This document shows, one piece after another, positions 1-7,381 of a stretch of DNA of 15,698 nt (position 1 is the first letter of the stretch; every line of letters begins with the position of its first letter). Below the pieces are notes generated by a model. The model was not told the origin of the DNA, searched no databases, and worked only from the letters and a program-made list of their open reading frames with translations. A program made the translations under genes and the position numbers. Origin of the DNA: an uncultured Prevotella sp. GTDB lineage: Bacteria; Bacteroidota; Bacteroidia; Bacteroidales; Bacteroidaceae. Location: contig USCM01000012.1 of the NCBI GenBank assembly GCA_900553155.1, positions 1 through 15,698 on the forward strand, read 5' to 3'.

Positions 1-1
1 T

Positions 2-1024
2 TTCTCCACACAAGACGTGCGCGAGATGTTTGCCTATTACAAGGCAAACGGCTGTATTCCTGCCGATAGTGATGTTGAGGCGATAATAGCCGATATGAAA
101 CCATGGTATGACAACTACTGCTTTGCAGAACAGGCATTGCCGAAAGAGGAAAGAATGTTCAACTGTGATATGGTGCTTTACTATCTTCTTAACTATTTGG
201 ATTATGGAAAGGCGCCTGAGCAGATGATAGCCCCAAACACCAAGACCGACTATGGCAAGATGAAAAAGCTGTTGCAGTTTGACCGCTTGGATGGCGAACG
301 CAAGGGGATAATACGCCGTATAGCCGAGGAGGGACAGATAACGTCGCAGCTATACGAGTCGTTCTCGGCATACCAGATACCCAAGGTTGAGGTGTTTCCG
401 AGCTTGTTGTTCTATTATGGTATGCTAACCATCAAGGGCACGCGCGGCTCGAAGCTTGTTCTCGGCATACCCAATAATAATGTACGCAAACAATATTATG
501 GCTATCTTGAGGAGGAGTTTCAGGCTAAGGCGTACGTAGATACCAATCAGCTTACCGATTACTACTATGATATGGCTTATGATGGCAAGTGGCAAGAGGG
601 GCTGCAGTTTATGGCTGATGCCTACCAAAAGGTGTCGTCGGTACGCGATGGCATTGAGTCGGAACGCAACCTGCAAGGCTTCTTTATGGCTTATCTCAAC
701 CTCAACGACTACTATATTACGGCACCCGAATTAGAGTTGAACCACGGCTTTTGCGATTTCTTCTTGCTGCCAAACCATACTCATTATGCCAGTAGGCACA
801 GCTATATACTTGAGCTTAAGGTGATATCGAAGAAAGATTATGAGGCTAAGCCAGATGAAGGCAAGCTCTCCAAAGCCGAGGAACAATGGCAAGAGGCAGT
901 GGCGCAGATTCGTCGCTATTGCATTGCCCCAAGGGTTGAGGCTTTGAGGCAGGGCACCACTCTGCATAAGATAATAATGCAGTTTGCTGGCGGAGAGCTA
1001 AAGAGGATGGAAGAGGTAGAATAG
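2..1024 (+). CDS. AAA-ATPase-like / PD-(D/E)XK nuclease-fold protein, C-terminal part (5' end outside window)
   Basis: The reading frame is open to the left edge (the first codons read FSTQDVREMF), so the GTG at 17 is probably internal and the N-terminus lies outside. What remains, about 340 residues, matches the layout of the large Bacteroidetes family with an N-terminal AAA-ATPase-like domain and a C-terminal PD-(D/E)XK nuclease-like domain (the DUF1703 type). The nuclease core can be seen, numbering from the GTG: E240, then GFCDFF with D247, a 19-residue gap, then the ELK triplet at 266-268, then a Q-containing helix (QWQEAVAQIRRY). The run KPWYDNYCF near residue 28 is typical of the family's middle region. 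Members are abundant and often multicopy; their role is not established and may be in defence or in mobile elements. I am confident of the family and make no claim on function. Confidence 0.8.
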   Translation, partial: FSTQDVREMFAYYKANGCIPADSDVEAIIADMKPWYDNYCFAEQALPKEERMFNCDMVLYYLLNYLDYGKAPEQMIAPNTKTDYGKMKKLLQFDRLDGERKGIIRRIAEEGQITSQLYESFSAYQIPKVEVFPSLLFYYGMLTIKGTRGSKLVLGIPNNNVRKQYYGYLEEEFQAKAYVDTNQLTDYYYDMAYDGKWQEGLQFMADAYQKVSSVRDGIESERNLQGFFMAYLNLNDYYITAPELELNHGFCDFFLLPNHTHYASRHSYILELKVISKKDYEAKPDEGKLSKAEEQWQEAVAQIRRYCIAPRVEALRQGTTLHKIIMQFAGGELKRMEEVE

Positions 1025-1099
1025 TACACAACCGCAGATATGTGTTCTTTCTGTCAATCTGTCGCATAATCACCCCTTAACCCTTCTCTTTTCTGTCAT

Positions 1100-1133
1100 T
1101 TTGTCGTATGTTTCCCTCGTGGAATATAGTTTG
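1100..1133 (+). promoter_or_regulatory. candidate Bacteroidetes-type promoter for clpB
   Basis: A TTTG at 1100-1103 is followed 21 bp later by TATAGTTTG at 1125-1133. This resembles the Bacteroidetes -33 TTTG and -7 TAnnTTTG elements, but with one extra base between TA and TTTG if the first TA is used. It lies about 80 bp upstream of the clpB start, in the only intergenic gap that could serve it. I saw no CIRCE-type inverted repeat. The assignment rests on consensus only. Confidence 0.35.
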
Positions 1134-1149
1134 CGTTATCCTTACCGAA

Positions 1150-1205
1150 AGCCGTCGGCACACCGCATGGTAGCCGATGCTATAATTAACAAAGAAGAAA
1201 GGAGA
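1150..1205 (+). promoter_or_regulatory. clpB leader: hairpin followed by a strong Shine-Dalgarno site
   Basis: AGCCGTCGGC (1150-1159) pairs with GCCGATGCT (1173-1181), with one bulged base and one G-U pair. A small inner stem ACC/GGT (1162-1164 with 1169-1171) closes a GCAT loop. Seventeen bases downstream, AAAGGAGA (1198-1205) sits 8-9 nt before the clpB ATG. Other gene starts in the window have no comparable purine-rich site, so this one stands out. A regulatory role of the hairpin is inference. Confidence 0.4.
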
Positions 1206-1213
1206 ACCAAAAT

Positions 1214-3802
1214 ATGACATTCGACAAATTTACAATCAAAGCTCAAGAGGTTGTTCAGGAGGCTGTGAACATTGCACAGCGTAGCGGACAGCAGAGCATA
1301 GAGCCAGTGCATATCTTGAAGGGTGTACTGCAGAAAGCCAAGGATGTAGCTACATACATCTTCCAGAAATTAGGTGTCAATGCCAGTCAGATAGATACTG
1401 TGGTGGATACCGAGATACAGCGCCTTCCACGTGTACAGGGCGGACAGCCTTATCTCTCCAACGATGCCAATGCGGTGTTGCAGCGTGCACAGGATTTTGC
1501 CACCAAGAACGGCGACGAGTTTACAAGCGTTGAGCCTATATTGTTGGCATTGCTGCAGGTCAACTCTACCGCAAGCCGAATCCTTAAGGATGCCGGCATG
1601 ACAGAGGCAGAGACCGTTAAGGCTATCAACGAGTTGCGCCAAGGACAGAAGGTGCAGTCGCAGTCGGGCGACGAGAACTATCAGAGTCTTGCCAAATATG
1701 CCAAGAACCTTGTTGAGGAAGCCCGCCAGGGCAAGCTCGACCCGGTTATTGGTCGTGACGAGGAGATTCGCCGAGTGCTTCAGATATTGTCTCGCCGTAC
1801 CAAGAACAACCCTATATTGATAGGTGAGCCGGGTACTGGTAAGACCGCTATAGTAGAGGGCTTGGCAGAACGTATCGTAAGAGGCGACGTGCCAGAGAAC
1901 CTTAAGGACAAGCAACTCTATTCGTTGGATATGGGTGCGCTTGTTGCCGGAGCCAAGTACAAAGGCGAGTTTGAGGAGCGTCTAAAGAGCGTTATCAAGG
2001 AAGTAACCAACAGCGACGGCCGCATCATCCTCTTCATCGACGAGATTCATACCCTTGTAGGTGCCGGAGGTGGCGAGGGTGCTATGGATGCAGCCAACAT
2101 CTTGAAGCCTGCACTTGCCCGTGGCGAACTGAGAAGCATCGGTGCCACAACCCTCAACGAGTATCAGAAGTACTTCGAGAAGGACAAGGCACTTGAGCGT
2201 CGATTCCAGACCGTGATGGTAGACGAGCCAGACGAGCTGTCGGCTATATCTATACTTCGTGGTTTGAAGGAACGCTACGAGAACCACCACAAGGTACGTA
2301 TACAGGACGATGCCTGCATTGCAGCGGTTAAGTTGTCCGAGCGTTACATCTCCGACCGATTCCTCCCGGATAAGGCCATCGACCTTATGGACGAGGCAGC
2401 AGCCAAGCTTCGTATGGAGCGCGACTCGGTACCTGAGGAACTCGACGAGATTACACGTAAGCTTAAGCAGCTCGAGATAGAGCGCGAGGCTATCAAACGA
2501 GAAAACGATACCGACAAGATAGCTCAACTCGACAAGGACATTGCCGAACTGCGCGACCAGGAAAGCTCCTTCCGTGCTAAGTGGGAGAGCGAGAAGGGTC
2601 TTGTCAACAAGATTCAGCAGGACAAGCAGCAGATAGAGCAGCTTAAGTTTGAGGCAGAGCGTGCCGAGCGCGAAGGCAACTACGAGCGTGTGGCTGAAAT
2701 ACGTTATGGCAAGCTTAAGCAGCTGGACGACGATATCAAGAACATACAGAGCCAACTCAAGTCTACCCAGGACGGCAACGCCATGATTCGCGAGGAGGTT
2801 ACAGCCGACGACATCGCCGAGGTTGTGAGCCGCTGGACCGGCATACCGGTTACACGTATGATGCAGAGCGAACGCGAGAAGTTGCTGCACCTTGAGGAAG
2901 AGCTCCACAAGCGTGTCATTGGTCAGGACGAGGCAATCAAGGCTGTGAGCGACGCCGTTCGCCGTTCGCGTGCCGGACTGCAAGACCCTAAGCGTCCTAT
3001 CGCCTCATTCATATTCCTCGGCACAACTGGTGTAGGTAAGACAGAGCTTGCAAAGGCTTTGGCAGAATACCTCTTCAACGACGAGACGATGATGACACGT
3101 ATTGATATGAGCGAGTATCAAGAGAAGTTCAGTGTTAGTCGTCTTATCGGTGCGCCTCCAGGATACGTTGGCTACGATGAGGGTGGTCAGCTTACAGAGG
3201 CTGTGCGTCGCAAACCCTACTCGGTGGTATTGTTTGACGAGATAGAGAAGGCTCATCCCGATGTCTTCAACATCCTCTTGCAGGTATTGGACGATGGTCG
3301 TCTTACCGACAACAAGGGTCGCACCGTAAACTTCAAGAACACTATCATCATCATGACAAGCAACCTTGGCAGTCAGTATATACAGGGTCAGTTTGCCGGT
3401 ATCACACCGCAGAACCGCGACCACGTGATAAGCGACACCAAGGAGAAGGTAATGGAGATGCTCAAGAAGACCATCCGCCCGGAGTTCCTCAACCGTATCG
3501 ACGAGACAATAATGTTCTTGCCGCTTACCAAGCCGGAGATAGCACAGGTTGTAAGCTTGCAGATGAACGCCGTTAAGAAGATGCTTGAGCCTCAGGGATT
3601 CACGCTGAACGTAACCCCTGCCGCCATCGACTTCCTTGCCGACGAGGGCTTCGACCCCGAGTTTGGCGCACGTCCGGTAAAGCGTGCCATACAGCGTTGT
3701 GTGCTTAACGACCTCTCAAAGAAGATTCTTTCGGACGAGGTTAAGCGCGAGCAGCCTATCACTATCGATGCCGATAAGGACGGACTGATATTTAAGAACT
3801 AA
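1214..3802 (+). CDS. clpB: ATP-dependent chaperone ClpB (Hsp100 disaggregase)
   Basis: Cytosolic hexameric AAA+ machine that, with DnaK/DnaJ, pulls polypeptides out of heat-induced aggregates. The 862 residues are the normal ClpB length. Order of parts: Clp N-domain (about 1-145); first AAA+ module with Walker A GEPGTGKT at 204-211 and Walker B acidic pair D276/E277; a charged coiled-coil middle domain (about 405-520), which separates ClpB from ClpA and ClpC; second AAA+ module with Walker A GTTGVGKT at 603-610, Walker B D675/E676 and the sensor-2 GARPVKR at 818-824. The second P-loop has T where Proteobacteria usually have P, a form I associate with Bacteroidetes. The start is fixed by the Shine-Dalgarno site at 1198 and by the typical MTFDKFTIKAQE beginning. 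The gene appears monocistronic, bounded by its own leader and a terminator. Confidence 0.98.
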   Translation: MTFDKFTIKAQEVVQEAVNIAQRSGQQSIEPVHILKGVLQKAKDVATYIFQKLGVNASQIDTVVDTEIQRLPRVQGGQPYLSNDANAVLQRAQDFATKNGDEFTSVEPILLALLQVNSTASRILKDAGMTEAETVKAINELRQGQKVQSQSGDENYQSLAKYAKNLVEEARQGKLDPVIGRDEEIRRVLQILSRRTKNNPILIGEPGTGKTAIVEGLAERIVRGDVPENLKDKQLYSLDMGALVAGAKYKGEFEERLKSVIKEVTNSDGRIILFIDEIHTLVGAGGGEGAMDAANILKPALARGELRSIGATTLNEYQKYFEKDKALERRFQTVMVDEPDELSAISILRGLKERYENHHKVRIQDDACIAAVKLSERYISDRFLPDKAIDLMDEAAAKLRMERDSVPEELDEITRKLKQLEIEREAIKRENDTDKIAQLDKDIAELRDQESSFRAKWESEKGLVNKIQQDKQQIEQLKFEAERAEREGNYERVAEIRYGKLKQLDDDIKNIQSQLKSTQDGNAMIREEVTADDIAEVVSRWTGIPVTRMMQSEREKLLHLEEELHKRVIGQDEAIKAVSDAVRRSRAGLQDPKRPIASFIFLGTTGVGKTELAKALAEYLFNDETMMTRIDMSEYQEKFSVSRLIGAPPGYVGYDEGGQLTEAVRRKPYSVVLFDEIEKAHPDVFNILLQVLDDGRLTDNKGRTVNFKNTIIIMTSNLGSQYIQGQFAGITPQNRDHVISDTKEKVMEMLKKTIRPEFLNRIDETIMFLPLTKPEIAQVVSLQMNAVKKMLEPQGFTLNVTPAAIDFLADEGFDPEFGARPVKRAIQRCVLNDLSKKILSDEVKREQPITIDADKDGLIFKN

Positions 3803-3818
3803 ATAGGTACATATTATT

Positions 3819-3855
3819 GGGGTGTTCGTATCATTACGGACACCCTTTTGTTGTT
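3819..3855 (+). terminator. intrinsic terminator after clpB
   Basis: GGGTGTTCGTA (3820-3830) pairs over its full 11 bases, with one G-U, with TACGGACACCC (3835-3845) around a 4-nt TCAT loop. A T-rich tail TTTTGTTGTT follows. It begins 17 nt past the clpB stop codon. Confidence 0.88.
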
Positions 3856-3967
3856 ACTTTGGTATTAGAGCGATATAAACCGCAATTTGTGCCGCTCCAA
3901 ATGTTGCGCCTATCTCTTTTATATGCAATAAAATATTAAAAACAATCAACCTTTCAGAATTATTTAG

Positions 3968-3976
3968 TAAATTTGC
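3968..3976 (+). promoter_or_regulatory. lysS promoter -7 element
   Basis: TAAATTTGC is an exact match to the Bacteroidetes -7 consensus TAnnTTTG. It lies about 90 bp upstream of lysS in an AT-rich gap, after the clpB terminator. I see no good -33 TTTG at the expected distance. The implied leader runs from about 3980 to 4067 and contains only a weak pairing (TGCCT 3995-3999 with AGGCA 4016-4020) before a purine-rich tract. Confidence 0.55.
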
Positions 3977-4067
3977 ACGTGTATTGTCTTAAAGTGCCTG
4001 CTTAAGTGGGCTTGAAGGCAATGCAAAAGGCAAAGAAAACAAAATAAAAATAGAAAGATATACTAAT

Positions 4068-5813
4068 ATGAACGTTTTAGAACTAAGCGAACAAGAGATT
4101 GTAAGAAGACAGAGTCTTCAGGAGCTGCGCAATATGGGTATCGACCCGTATCCAGCAGCCGAGTTCCCAACCAACGCCTTCTCGGAGGACATCAAGAAGG
4201 AGTTTAAGGACGAAGACGAGAAACGCGAGGTAGTTATCGCTGGCCGTATGATGGGCCGCCGCGTAATGGGTAAGGCGAGCTTCGTGGAACTTCAGGACTC
4301 AAAGGGCCGCATCCAGGTGTATGTAACACGTGATGATATCTGCCCGGGCGAGGATAAAACTCTCTATACCACTGTGTTCAAGCGTTTGCTCGACATCGGC
4401 GACTTTATCGGAATCAAGGGATATGTGTTCCGCACACAGACTGGCGAAATATCAGTACACGCCCAGTCGCTCACCCTGCTGTCAAAGAGCTTGAAGCCGC
4501 TGCCTATCGTTAAGTATAAGGACGGTGTGGCTTACGACAAGTTTGACGATCCAGAGTTGCGTTTCCGTCAGCGTTATGTAGACCTCGTAGTGAACGACGG
4601 CGTTAAGGACACCTTCCTCCAGCGTGCTACCGTAGTGCGCACACTGCGCCGTGTGCTCGACGAGGCTGGCTATACCGAGGTAGAGACACCTACACTGCAG
4701 TCGATTGCTGGTGGTGCTTCGGCTCGTCCGTTCATCACCCACTTCAACGCTCTCGACCAGGATATGTATATGCGTATCGCTACAGAGCTTTACCTCAAGC
4801 GTCTTATCGTAGGCGGTTTCGAAGGTGTGTACGAGATTGGCAAGAACTTCCGCAACGAGGGTATGGACCGCAACCACAACCCCGAGTTCACCTGCATGGA
4901 GCTTTATGTACAGTATAAGGACTACAACTGGATGATGTCGTTCACCGAGAAGTTGCTCGAGACCATTTGTATCGCCGTAAACGGCAAGCCAGAGCGCGAG
5001 ATCGACGGCAACATCGTTAGCTTCAAGGCGCCTTACCGCCGTCTGCCTATCCTTGACGCTATCAAGGAGAAGACAGGCTTCGACTGCAACGGCAAGACCG
5101 AGGAAGAGATTCGCGCCTTCTGCCTCGAGAAGGGCATGGACGTAGACGAAACAATGGGCAAGGGCAAGCTTATCGACGAACTCTTCGGCGAGTTCTGCGA
5201 GGGCACATTCATCCAGCCTACATTCATCACCGACTATCCTGTAGAGATGTCGCCTCTTACAAAGATGCACCGCTCAAAGCCGGGCTTGACAGAGCGTTTC
5301 GAGCTGATGGTCAACGGCAAGGAGCTTGCCAACGCCTACTCGGAGCTTAACGACCCTATTGATCAGGAAGAGCGTTTCATCGACCAGATGAAGCTTGCCG
5401 ACAAGGGCGACGACGAGGCTATGATTATCGATCAAGACTTCCTCCGTGCTCTACAGTATGGTATGCCTCCTACATCAGGTATCGGCATCGGCATCGACCG
5501 TCTCGTTATGCTTATGACAGGCAAGACATACATCCAGGAGGTATTGTTCTTCCCGCAGATGAAGCCGGAGAAGAAGATGCCGCAGAGCACTGTCAAGGAG
5601 TGGGGCGAGCTTGGCGTACCCGAAAACTGGGTATACGTTCTGCGTAAGGCAGGCTTCAACCTCATTGCCGACATACGCGACCAAAAGGCTCAGGGCTTGC
5701 AGCAGAAGATTGGCGAAATCAACAAGAAGTACAAGCTTGGTTACGACAAGCCATCGGTAGACGATATCCAGAAGTGGATAGACGGCGCCGCTACAGCAGA
5801 AACTGCTGAATAA
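4068..5813 (+). CDS. lysS: lysyl-tRNA synthetase, class II
   Basis: Charges tRNA-Lys with lysine using ATP in the cytosol. The 581 residues comprise an N-terminal OB-fold anticodon-binding domain (about 55-155, with VVIAGRMMGRRVMGKASF) and a class II catalytic core. Motif 1 lies around YTEVETPTL, motif 2 is FRNEGMDRNHNPEFT starting at F261, and motif 3 is GIGIGIDRL at 471-479, holding the class-defining arginine R478. After the core comes an extension of about 75 residues, with KEWGELGVPENWVYVLRKAG and a lysine-rich end. Most bacterial LysRS of about 500 residues lack this, but as I recall Bacteroidetes enzymes have it. The ATG at 4068 gives a normal N-terminus and there is no alternative upstream. 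A terminator follows 15 nt after the stop, so lysS is probably transcribed alone. Confidence 0.97.
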   Translation: MNVLELSEQEIVRRQSLQELRNMGIDPYPAAEFPTNAFSEDIKKEFKDEDEKREVVIAGRMMGRRVMGKASFVELQDSKGRIQVYVTRDDICPGEDKTLYTTVFKRLLDIGDFIGIKGYVFRTQTGEISVHAQSLTLLSKSLKPLPIVKYKDGVAYDKFDDPELRFRQRYVDLVVNDGVKDTFLQRATVVRTLRRVLDEAGYTEVETPTLQSIAGGASARPFITHFNALDQDMYMRIATELYLKRLIVGGFEGVYEIGKNFRNEGMDRNHNPEFTCMELYVQYKDYNWMMSFTEKLLETICIAVNGKPEREIDGNIVSFKAPYRRLPILDAIKEKTGFDCNGKTEEEIRAFCLEKGMDVDETMGKGKLIDELFGEFCEGTFIQPTFITDYPVEMSPLTKMHRSKPGLTERFELMVNGKELANAYSELNDPIDQEERFIDQMKLADKGDDEAMIIDQDFLRALQYGMPPTSGIGIGIDRLVMLMTGKTYIQEVLFFPQMKPEKKMPQSTVKEWGELGVPENWVYVLRKAGFNLIADIRDQKAQGLQQKIGEINKKYKLGYDKPSVDDIQKWIDGAATAETAE

Positions 5814-5827
5814 TAGATATACCCATA

Positions 5828-5860
5828 GGGGGAGTGCCGTACAAACGGCACCTCCTCTTT
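5828..5860 (+). terminator. intrinsic terminator after lysS
   Basis: GTGCCGT (5834-5840) and ACGGCAC (5845-5851) form a perfect 7-bp stem with an ACAA loop. Flanking GGGGG (5828-5832) and CTCCTC (5852-5857) extend it with a mismatch and G-U pairs. A short T-run, TTT at 5858-5860, follows. Confidence 0.82.
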
Positions 5861-5865
5861 AGTCT

Positions 5866-5873
5866 TAAATTTG
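5866..5873 (+). promoter_or_regulatory. gpsA promoter -7 element
   Basis: TAAATTTG matches TAnnTTTG exactly. It sits just after the lysS terminator and ends 16 nt before the gpsA ATG, which would leave a leader of about 10 nt. No -33 TTTG is visible because the terminator stem occupies that position. It would drive gpsA and probably the genes through pgi. Confidence 0.45.
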
Positions 5874-5889
5874 AAAGACAATAAGACAA

Positions 5890-6885
5890 ATGTATAATAT
5901 CGGGAAAATAGCAATCATTGGTGGAGGTAGTTGGGCTACAGCTATTGCCAAGATTGTGGTAGGACATACCCACCACATAGGGTGGTATATGCGCCGTGAC
6001 GACAGTATAGAGGAGTTTAAGCGCATTAGCCATAACCCGAATTATCTCACGAGTGTACACTTCAACACTGATGAGATATTCTTCTCGAGCGACATCAACC
6101 GCATCGTTGAGGCTTACGACACCTTGGTGTTCGTGGTGCCGTCGCCTTACTTGAAGAATCACCTCAAGAAACTTAAGACCCGTCTGCGCGACAAGTTCAT
6201 CGTCACAGCTATCAAGGGTCTCGTGCCCGATGATAATATCGCTTGCTCCGAGTTCTTCCATGAGGTGTACGATGTGCCCGACGAGAACCTTGCCTGCATC
6301 GGCGGTCCGTCGCATGCAGAGGAGGTGGCACTCGAACGTCTGTCCTACCTCACCGTAGGATGTGCCGACCAAGAGAAGGCACAGGCTTTCTGCGAAGTAC
6401 TCGACTCAGAATTTATCAAGACGAAAACCTCGTCCGACGTTATTGGTATCGAATACTCTTCGGTGCTTAAGAACGTATATGCCATTGCCTCAGGCATTTG
6501 CAGCGGACTGAAATATGGCGACAACTTCCAGGCTGTGCTCATATCAAATGCAGTGCAGGAGATGTCGCGATTCCTTACAGCCATCAATCCAATAGATCGC
6601 AGTGTATACGATTCTGTGTATCTTGGCGACCTGCTCGTTACCGGCTACTCCAAGTTCTCACGCAACCGCACCTTCGGTACAATGATAGGTAAGGGCTACA
6701 GCGTGAAGAGCGCTCAGATAGAGATGGAGATGATAGCCGAGGGCTTCTTCGGAACCAAGTGTATGAAGGAGAAGAACCGACACCACCACGTTAATATGCC
6801 AATCCTCGACGCTGTATATAATATATTGTACGAGCGTATAAGTCCGCAGATTGAGATAAAGCTGCTCACCGACTCGTTCAGGTAA
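5890..6885 (+). CDS. gpsA: NAD(P)-dependent glycerol-3-phosphate dehydrogenase
   Basis: Reduces dihydroxyacetone phosphate to sn-glycerol 3-phosphate, the backbone for membrane phospholipids, in the cytosol. The 331 residues are the usual length. An N-terminal Rossmann fold starts with the dinucleotide-binding turn GGGSWATA at 11-18. Conserved substrate-site features follow: the AIKGL segment with K109, the GGPSHAEEV block at 138-146, and the C-terminal helical domain with SSVLKNVYAIASG, whose K194 is the family's catalytic lysine. The ATG at 5890 places the Gly-rich turn right after the first strand, as in the family. It is the first gene of the probable gpsA-pgi operon; only 15 nt separate it from the next gene. 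Confidence 0.96.
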   Translation: MYNIGKIAIIGGGSWATAIAKIVVGHTHHIGWYMRRDDSIEEFKRISHNPNYLTSVHFNTDEIFFSSDINRIVEAYDTLVFVVPSPYLKNHLKKLKTRLRDKFIVTAIKGLVPDDNIACSEFFHEVYDVPDENLACIGGPSHAEEVALERLSYLTVGCADQEKAQAFCEVLDSEFIKTKTSSDVIGIEYSSVLKNVYAIASGICSGLKYGDNFQAVLISNAVQEMSRFLTAINPIDRSVYDSVYLGDLLVTGYSKFSRNRTFGTMIGKGYSVKSAQIEMEMIAEGFFGTKCMKEKNRHHHVNMPILDAVYNILYERISPQIEIKLLTDSFR

Positions 6886-6900
6886 ATAAATGTATGGACT

Positions 6901-7122
6901 ATGGGACAGAGAGACGAAAAGGACAAAGTGAAATCGCGCAAGGAAAAACTTGCAAGCTATTTCTATGACTTGTCGAAATTGATATTTACTGGCTTGGTGT
7001 TAGGAGGAATAGTCCCCGTCTTTACTGATGGAACATATACTCCTAAGTTATGGATATTAATTGCTGGAAGTATTGCTACATATCTCACAGCATTTTTTGC
7101 AAATAGAATTTTAAAGTATTAG
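6901..7122 (+). CDS. small two-helix membrane protein, possibly DUF6722-like
   Basis: A 73-residue protein with a strongly charged N-terminus (about 1-18, many K, R, D, E), then two hydrophobic segments: about 26-41 (KLIFTGLVLGGIVPVF) and about 50-70 (LWILIAGSIATYLTAFFANR). This predicts an inner-membrane hairpin with both ends in the cytoplasm. The segment YFYDLSKLIFTGLVLGG resembles small Bacteroidetes proteins that I believe are classed as DUF6722; I could not check this. It starts 15 nt after gpsA and ends 4 nt before a tiny gene, so it is very likely cotranscribed. Hand-counted GC is about 36%, clearly below gpsA and pgi, and TTA/ATA codons are frequent, which may reflect separate ancestry. 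Function unknown. Confidence 0.82.
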   Translation: MGQRDEKDKVKSRKEKLASYFYDLSKLIFTGLVLGGIVPVFTDGTYTPKLWILIAGSIATYLTAFFANRILKY

Positions 7123-7126
7123 CATA

Positions 7127-7231
7127 ATGGAAGCATTAGGATTAATTTTCACAATAGTAATATTGGTAGTAGGAAGTCTTCTTGCTTGGACTTATACCAA
7201 GTCTGGAAAAGAGTGGCTGAAAAACTTGTAA
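7127..7231 (+). CDS. 34-residue single-pass membrane microprotein, copy 1
   Basis: ATG at 7127 opens a 34-codon frame ending in TAA at 7229-7231. The product starts MEALGLIFTIVI, has one hydrophobic helix (about residues 3-22), and ends in a polar tail AWTYTKSGKEWLKNL. The positive-inside rule suggests the tail faces the cytoplasm. The frame begins 4 nt after the preceding stop and ends 4 nt before a second gene of identical length. The two products share 26 of 34 residues, while 14 of 23 identical residues (excluding Met and Trp) use different codons. That is strong evidence that both are real, translated genes. Hand-counted GC is about 34%. No known family is recognised with confidence; function unknown. 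Confidence 0.85.
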   Translation: MEALGLIFTIVILVVGSLLAWTYTKSGKEWLKNL

Positions 7232-7235
7232 TTAT

Positions 7236-7340
7236 ATGGAAGCTTTAGCTCTTATATTTACTTTAGGCATCGTCATTGTCGGCAGTTTCCTTGCCTGGAC
7301 CTACACAAAGAAGGGTGAGGAGTGGCTGAAAAACCTATAA
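7236..7340 (+). CDS. 34-residue single-pass membrane microprotein, copy 2 (paralog of 7127-7231)
   Basis: ATG at 7236, TAA at 7338-7340. The product starts MEALALIFTLGI and ends AWTYTKKGEEWLKNL. It differs from copy 1 at residues 5, 10, 11, 13, 14, 18, 26 and 28. All but two changes are conservative hydrophobic swaps within the helix. The C-terminal tail T-Y-T-K-x-G-x-E-W-L-K-N-L is invariant apart from two charged/polar positions, which suggests the cytoplasmic tail and the small-residue turn G16-S17 carry the function. GC is about 43%, higher than copy 1 and nearer to the neighbours. It ends 41 nt before pgi, in the same direction. Function unknown. Confidence 0.85.
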   Translation: MEALALIFTLGIVIVGSFLAWTYTKKGEEWLKNL

Positions 7341-7381
7341 ACAAATAAACTAAAATATAACCATTAAAAAAAAGATAAGAC

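Noticed and set aside
1982..2983. 333-codon minus-strand open frame inside clpB
   Set aside because: It is antisense to an intact, strongly conserved gene. Its leucine/valine-rich product is typical of antisense shadows and shows no domain.
3980..4067. T-box or riboswitch in the lysS leader
   Set aside because: The leader is under 90 nt with only a weak 5-bp pairing, no T-box sequence and no terminator or antiterminator pair.
4482..5270. 262-codon minus-strand open frame inside lysS
   Set aside because: It is fully overlapped by conserved catalytic-domain codons of lysS, with no family resemblance and no promoter.
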